64,000 nucleotides of DNA from G965222335 sp965222335 (GTDB lineage: Bacteria; Pseudomonadota; Gammaproteobacteria; Pseudomonadales; Halieaceae). The notes under the pieces are model-generated. The model searched no databases. It saw only the letters and a list, made by a program, of their open reading frames with translations, and had not been told where the DNA came from. This document shows, piece by piece, positions 59,866-64,000 of this stretch (position 1 is the first letter of the stretch; each line of letters begins with the position of its first letter). The stretch covers positions 310,001 through 374,000 of the forward strand of contig OZ244944.1 of NCBI GenBank assembly GCA_965222335.1, given 5' to 3'. The translations under genes were made by a program, and so were the position numbers.

Positions 59866-60345
59866 CTAGCACTCGTCCAGGGAATCGCCCATGCGCAGGA
59901 ACAGGGCCTCCAGGCGCTCGCTCCAGGCGCTGAAGTCGGCGTGATCGCCAGCACTGGTGTCGGCGCCGCGGGCCAGGTTGCCCACGGACCGGGCGGGTGC
60001 GGCCCGCGACGGGGTACCGGGTGTCCAGGCCAGCATGTCCCCCAGCCAGCCATCTCTCTCCAGCAGCGTGAACTCGTGGATTTCTGCGGGCGTGGCCTGT
60101 CCCGCCGGCCGCTCGGGCAGTTCGGCGACCTTGCCCGGCGGCGCAGCGGGCAGGTCATCGGGAGACAGGATCGCCAGCAGGAACCAGCCGTAGGCGAGAT
60201 TCAGGTGGCGGTGGCAACCGGGCGCGTAGGCCTGGGCCAGCGTCCTTGCCGGAATATCCTCGGCAAGCAGGTCGCGCCCCCAGGCACCGAGCAGGATGCG
60301 CCCGAGGTAGAGGTGGTGGTTGGCCAGTCCGCGGGCGCTGCTCAC
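59866..60345 (-). CDS. Conserved hypothetical protein next to topA (DUF6586-like)
   Basis: About 159 residues, starting (M)SSARGLANHHLYLGRILLGAWGRDLLAEDIPARTLAQAYAPGCHRHLNLAYGWFLLAIL, probably all-helical and soluble. The GTG at 60345 overlaps the topA stop as GTGA. From memory the same position in Pseudomonas holds a DUF6586 protein; this name is unverified. In that genus a sulA gene lies close to lexA; I do not see sulA here. Confidence 0.75.
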   Translation of the reverse strand: MSSARGLANHHLYLGRILLGAWGRDLLAEDIPARTLAQAYAPGCHRHLNLAYGWFLLAILSPDDLPAAPPGKVAELPERPAGQATPAEIHEFTLLERDGWLGDMLAWTPGTPSRAAPARSVGNLARGADTSAGDHADFSAWSERLEALFLRMGDSLDEC

Positions 60346-63026
60346 GCTTTCTGCCGACGCTTTCTGGTCCCCTTTTTCGCCTTGGCGCCGGCACTTTTCT
60401 TGCCCGCCTCGGGAACCCACTTGCCGCCCTGGTAGAAGGCCTTCCAGCCGGTGGCCTTGCCGTCAACCTCGCTCATCACGTACTGCTCGCGGGTCTTGCG
60501 GCTATAGCGCACCTGGGTGCGGTTGCCATCATCGTCCTCGGTCGGCGCGCTGAACAGGAAGTCGTACTTGGGATCAATCTCCTCCTTGTGCGGCAACAGT
60601 TCATCGACGAAGGGGGCGCGGGTCTCCCGGTTCCGCGGGAACTGGCTGGCCGCGAGGAACAGGCCCGCGGCACCATCGCGCAACACGTAGTGGTCTTCAA
60701 CCTTGACGCAGGCCAGCTCGGGCATGGGCACCGGGTCCATCTTCGGCGGCGCCGGCTCACCGTTGCGCAGGAGTTTACGGGTATTTTTGCAGTCCTCGGC
60801 GGTACAGCCGAAGTACTTGCCAAAGCGGCCGGTTTTCAACTGCATTTCCGCGCCGCACTTGTCGCACTCCAGCGTGGGGCCCTCGTAACCCTTGATCTTG
60901 AACTTGCCGTGCTCGACCTCAAAGCCAGGGCAATCGGGGTTGTTGCCACACACGTGCAGCTTGCGCTGCTCATCGATCAGGTAGCTGTCCATGGCCGCGT
61001 TACAGCGACTACAGCGATGCTTGCTGCGCAGGAGCCGCGACTCCGCTTCATCGTCCGCGTCCTCGCGAATCGCCTCGTCACCGGAGACCAGATTCAGGGT
61101 ATGCTTGCAGCGCTCTTTCGGTGGCAGTGCGTAACCGGAGCAGCCCAGGAACACGCCGGTGCTGGCCGTGCGAATCTGCATCGGGCGGCCACACTTGGCG
61201 CACTCGATATCGGTCATGGTTGGCTCATTGGGCTGCATGCCCCTGGGCTCCGGCTCCTCCGCCTTTTCCAGCAGGCCGCGAAATTCCTCGTAGAAGCGGT
61301 CCAGCAGTTCGCGCCAGTCGAGCTGACCCTGAGCGACCTCGTCGAGCCGCTCCTCCATGGTCGCGGTAAAGCCGTAGTCCAGCAGGTCGGTGAAACTCTT
61401 CTGCAGCCTGTCAGTAACGATTTCGCCCATTTTCTCGGCGTAAAAGCGCTTGTTTTCCAGGCGCACGTAGCCGCGATCCTGGATCGTGGAGATGATCGAG
61501 GCATAGGTCGAGGGTCGACCGATGCCGCGTTTTTCCAGCTCCTTGACCAGGCCCGCCTCGCCGTAGCGCGGGGTGGGCTTGGTAAAGTGCTGCGCCGGAT
61601 CCAGGGCCTTGAGTGACAGTTTGTCGCCCGCCTTCATGTCCGGCAGCACCGCATCTTCACCCTTGCGACCCGCCGGCGGCTGCACCCGGGTGAAGCCGTC
61701 GAACACGATAATTCTGCCGCGGGCAGTTAACTCGTAATCACCGGCAGCCACTGTGACCGTTGTGGACAGGTACTCCGCCGGCGGCATCTGGCAGGCCACG
61801 AACTGGCGCCAGATCAGCTCGTAAAGGCGTTCTGCATCCCGCTCCATGCCCTGCAGGGCGGATTGCTTCAGGTTCACATCGGAGGGCCGGATTGCCTCGT
61901 GGGCCTCCTGGGCTCCCTCCTTGGAGGAGTAGCGGATCGCGGACTCGGGCAGGTACTTGGCCGGGAAGTTGGCTTTGATGTAATCGCGACAGGCGGCGAC
62001 CGCCTCGCCGCTGAGATTGGTCGAGTCGGTTCGCATGTAGGTGATGTAGCCGGCCTCGTACAGCCGCTGGGCCATCATCATGGTTTTCTTGACGCTGAAA
62101 CCCAGGCGCGTGCTCGCCGCCTGCTGCAGGGTCGAGGTGATAAACGGCGCGGGTGGCTTGGACCGGGTCGGCTTGTCCTCACGCTGGCGCACCGCGTAGG
62201 GCAGTTTCTCCAGCTCCGCCGTGGCCTTGCGGGTATCCGCCTCGTTGTCCGGCCGGAAAGTCTGGCCCGCGTGCTTGCGCACCTGGAAGCGCACCTCTTC
62301 GCCCTTCTCCGGTGCGAGATCCGCGTGTACCTCCCAGTACTCCTCCGGCACGAAGGCACGTATCTCCCGCTCCCGTTCCACGATCAGGCGCACCGCGACC
62401 GACTGTACCCGCCCCGCGGAGAGGCCGCGCGCTACCTTCGCCCACAGCAGGGGCGACACCATATAACCGACCACCCGGTCGAGAAAGCGCCGCGCCTGCT
62501 GGGCGTTGACCCGGTCCTGGTCGAGGTGGGCCGGAGCCTCGAAGGCCTCGGCGATCGCCTTCTTCGTAATCTCGTTGAATACCACCCGCTGGTAGCGATC
62601 GTCGTCGCCGCCGATTGCCTCGCGCAGATGCCAGGCAATGGCCTCCCCTTCACGGTCAAGGTCAGTCGCGAGATAGATCGCGTCGGCGCTGGCTGCCAGC
62701 TTCTTCAGCTCGGCGACCACTTTCTCCTTGCCGGGCAACACCTGGTACTGTGCTTTCCAGCCATGCTCCGGGTCGATACCCATGCGCCGCACCAGTTGCT
62801 CGCGCGACTTCTGCTTCTTGTAGGCAGCCTTTTCCTCGGGTGCCATCTTGCGGGTCCTGGCGGCCTGCGCTGCTCGCTCCTTCGGGTCTACCGAACTGCC
62901 GCTACCGGCGGTGGGCAGGTCGCGGATGTGGCCGACGCTGGACTTGACGATGAAATCCGGACCCAGATATTTATTAATGGTCTTGGCTTTGGCCGGCGAC
63001 TCCACGATAACGAGTGATTTGCCCAT
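60342..63026 (-). CDS. topA: DNA topoisomerase I
   Basis: An 894-residue type IA topoisomerase that relaxes negative supercoils. The TOPRIM domain is N-terminal (SLVIVESPAKAKTINKYLG, with YLATDLDREGEAIAWHLREAI). The active Tyr is in YITYMRTDSTNLSGEAV. Three C-terminal Cys4-type zinc fingers follow (CAKCGRPMQIRTASTGVFLGC, CSRCNAAM, CDKCGAEMQLKTGRFGKYFGC). A basic tail ends KKGTRKRRQKA. All parts of the family are present. Confidence 0.97.
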   Translation of the reverse strand: MGKSLVIVESPAKAKTINKYLGPDFIVKSSVGHIRDLPTAGSGSSVDPKERAAQAARTRKMAPEEKAAYKKQKSREQLVRRMGIDPEHGWKAQYQVLPGKEKVVAELKKLAASADAIYLATDLDREGEAIAWHLREAIGGDDDRYQRVVFNEITKKAIAEAFEAPAHLDQDRVNAQQARRFLDRVVGYMVSPLLWAKVARGLSAGRVQSVAVRLIVEREREIRAFVPEEYWEVHADLAPEKGEEVRFQVRKHAGQTFRPDNEADTRKATAELEKLPYAVRQREDKPTRSKPPAPFITSTLQQAASTRLGFSVKKTMMMAQRLYEAGYITYMRTDSTNLSGEAVAACRDYIKANFPAKYLPESAIRYSSKEGAQEAHEAIRPSDVNLKQSALQGMERDAERLYELIWRQFVACQMPPAEYLSTTVTVAAGDYELTARGRIIVFDGFTRVQPPAGRKGEDAVLPDMKAGDKLSLKALDPAQHFTKPTPRYGEAGLVKELEKRGIGRPSTYASIISTIQDRGYVRLENKRFYAEKMGEIVTDRLQKSFTDLLDYGFTATMEERLDEVAQGQLDWRELLDRFYEEFRGLLEKAEEPEPRGMQPNEPTMTDIECAKCGRPMQIRTASTGVFLGCSGYALPPKERCKHTLNLVSGDEAIREDADDEAESRLLRSKHRCSRCNAAMDSYLIDEQRKLHVCGNNPDCPGFEVEHGKFKIKGYEGPTLECDKCGAEMQLKTGRFGKYFGCTAEDCKNTRKLLRNGEPAPPKMDPVPMPELACVKVEDHYVLRDGAAGLFLAASQFPRNRETRAPFVDELLPHKEEIDPKYDFLFSAPTEDDDGNRTQVRYSRKTREQYVMSEVDGKATGWKAFYQGGKWVPEAGKKSAGAKAKKGTRKRRQKA

Positions 63027-63131
63027 AAGCTCCTGAATGTAACCGATGTACTGGCTCGGGCCGGGTGTCCCCGGCGGGAAAAAGGGGCATATATAAGTGC
63101 CATGACCGCCGCGGTCAAGGAAAATCCCGGC

Positions 63132-63584
63132 TCAGGCAGCCAACTGCTGTGCCCATTCACCCAGTAGCCGGCGTATTTCAGTGACTGTAGCCAGCTCCCC
63201 GTCTTCCCGCCAGTAGACCCCGCAGGAAGCCTCGTCGACACTCGCCGCGAGCACGCCTGCAGGCATCGCCTGCAGGCAATCCGGCGGTATCGCGCGGCTG
63301 CCCAGGGGACGCCATTCGCCCTCCTGTCGCAGCCAGTTGCGGCGCGCGCGGCCCTGGCGCCCGCTGGAGGGGCGCAGGCGCAGGCCGTAATAAACGCTGT
63401 CTGCGCGCGAGCGCGTCGTATCCGCCGAACTCGCGGCGGGCAGGTCGCGAAACTCGACAAACAGACCCTGCACCGCCGCCGCCTCGCGCATGGCCGCCTG
63501 GTGGCGCTGGGTCTTGCTGGGCAGGAAATGCGTCAGCGGCGCCAGGGCAATAAGCACGACCAGGGCGATTAACAGGTAAACCAA
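63132..63584 (-). CDS. Membrane-anchored hypothetical protein (150 aa)
   Basis: A 150-residue protein with one N-terminal helix (MVYLLIALVVLIALAPLTHFLPSK) and a soluble C-terminal part with basic RRNWLRQEGEWRPLG and CLQAMPAGVLAASVDEASCGVYWREDGELATVTEIRRLL. It resembles uncharacterised proteins beside topA in Pseudomonas-like genomes. No function is assigned. It is separated from topA by 105 bases on the same strand and is divergent from the stress protein gene. Confidence 0.78.
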   Translation of the reverse strand: MVYLLIALVVLIALAPLTHFLPSKTQRHQAAMREAAAVQGLFVEFRDLPAASSADTTRSRADSVYYGLRLRPSSGRQGRARRNWLRQEGEWRPLGSRAIPPDCLQAMPAGVLAASVDEASCGVYWREDGELATVTEIRRLLGEWAQQLAA

Positions 63585-63675
63585 CTTTCGGCTCTCCGCG
63601 ATGGGCTCAATTGCGCGCCATTGTATGCTATAAAAGCAGTTACAAGGTCCCGCACTTTACTGATGGAGCAGAAGC

Positions 63676-64000
63676 ATGAGCGATTACCGGAAAATTCTCG
63701 TGGCTATCGACCTGAGTGAGGACTCCACCGAAGTCGCCCAGCGCGCCCGCGCGCTGGCCGCGGGCGCCGGCGCGGAGCTTCATGTCATCCACGTGATCGA
63801 ACCTCTGAGCTTCGCCTACGGTGGTGACATCCCCATGGATTTCTCCGGCATACAGGATGAAATCCACGAGCAGGCGTCGCAGCAGCTCACCCAGTTCGGT
63901 GAGGCCCAGGGCATCGCCGCTGAGCGCCAGTATATCGTCCTGGGGCGTCCCGAAGTGGAAATCCATACCAAGGCGGAAGAACTGGATGCCGACCTGGTGG
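63676..64000 (+). CDS. Universal stress protein (UspA family), N-terminal part
   Basis: The first 108 residues of a UspA-fold protein are in the window: MSDYRKILVAIDLSEDSTEVAQRARALAAGAGAELHVIHVIEPLS..., with the conserved start and LGRPEVEIHTKAEELDADLV. The ATP-binding G-x2-G-x9-G motif lies beyond the edge. A run of GGAGCAG precedes the ATG at 63676. Role in stress survival is assumed from the family. Confidence 0.88.
   Translation, partial: MSDYRKILVAIDLSEDSTEVAQRARALAAGAGAELHVIHVIEPLSFAYGGDIPMDFSGIQDEIHEQASQQLTQFGEAQGIAAERQYIVLGRPEVEIHTKAEELDADLV

Overview
The window is about 64 kb of a high-GC gammaproteobacterial chromosome, most likely from a marine member of the Halieaceae (OM60/NOR5: Haliea, Halioglobus and relatives). 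The reasons are a complete Na+-translocating NADH:quinone reductase operon, the long type of GAPDH, protein sequences of that kind, and a gene order recalled from Pseudomonas and its relatives (murB-ptp-kdsB-lpxK-msbA-exbD-exbB-comEC, lolCDE, nqr, gap-mfd-csiV-mtip, lexA-topA). The taxon is an inference; no 16S gene is present.

Layout. 1-4.7 kb: a partial TauD/TfdA dioxygenase, two SDR dehydrogenases, an IlvD-type dehydratase and a REP-associated tyrosine transposase (RAYT). Palindromic GGGGTCAGACCCC repeats lie around the RAYT and at several other gene ends. 5.2-11.5 kb: an aa3-type cytochrome c oxidase operon with a subunit II carrying two extra cytochrome c domains, subunit I, two subunit III paralogues, subunit IV and SCO. 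11.5-13.5 kb: a DksA/TraR zinc finger protein, a nitroreductase-like DUF385 protein and a DUF3089 lipoprotein.

14.0-23.5 kb is a 9.46-kb integrated element flanked by 45-bp direct repeats formed from the 3' end of tRNA-Cys. It encodes a tyrosine integrase, a chain of translationally coupled micro-ORFs, a small replication-initiator-like HTH protein beside five iteron-like repeats, a terminase small subunit and an HK97-type prohead protease/major capsid fusion. A near-perfect LexA box lies just upstream of the capsid gene. A low-GC OLD-family ATPase/TOPRIM nuclease sits as opposite-strand cargo at the far end. There is no portal, large terminase, tail or lysis gene. I read it as a small capsid-encoding phage satellite carrying a defence gene. 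It is the most unusual system in the window.

23.5-32.6 kb: tRNA-Cys, tRNA-Gly and two degenerate tandem copies of the tRNA-Gly 5' half, then pgsA, uvrC, murB, a low-molecular-weight phosphatase, kdsB, lpxK, msbA, exbD and exbB. 32.7-38.8 kb: comEC, a DUF2062 protein and lolCDE. 38.8-46.0 kb: nqrABCDEF, apbE and nqrM, contiguous with lolCDE on one strand. 46.2-54.4 kb: gap, mfd, csiV, methylthioinosine phosphorylase and an MscS channel. 54.6-64 kb: a small acidic protein, an M28 peptidase, a thioesterase, gcvT, lexA, two conserved small genes, topA, a membrane-anchored hypothetical and a truncated universal stress protein.
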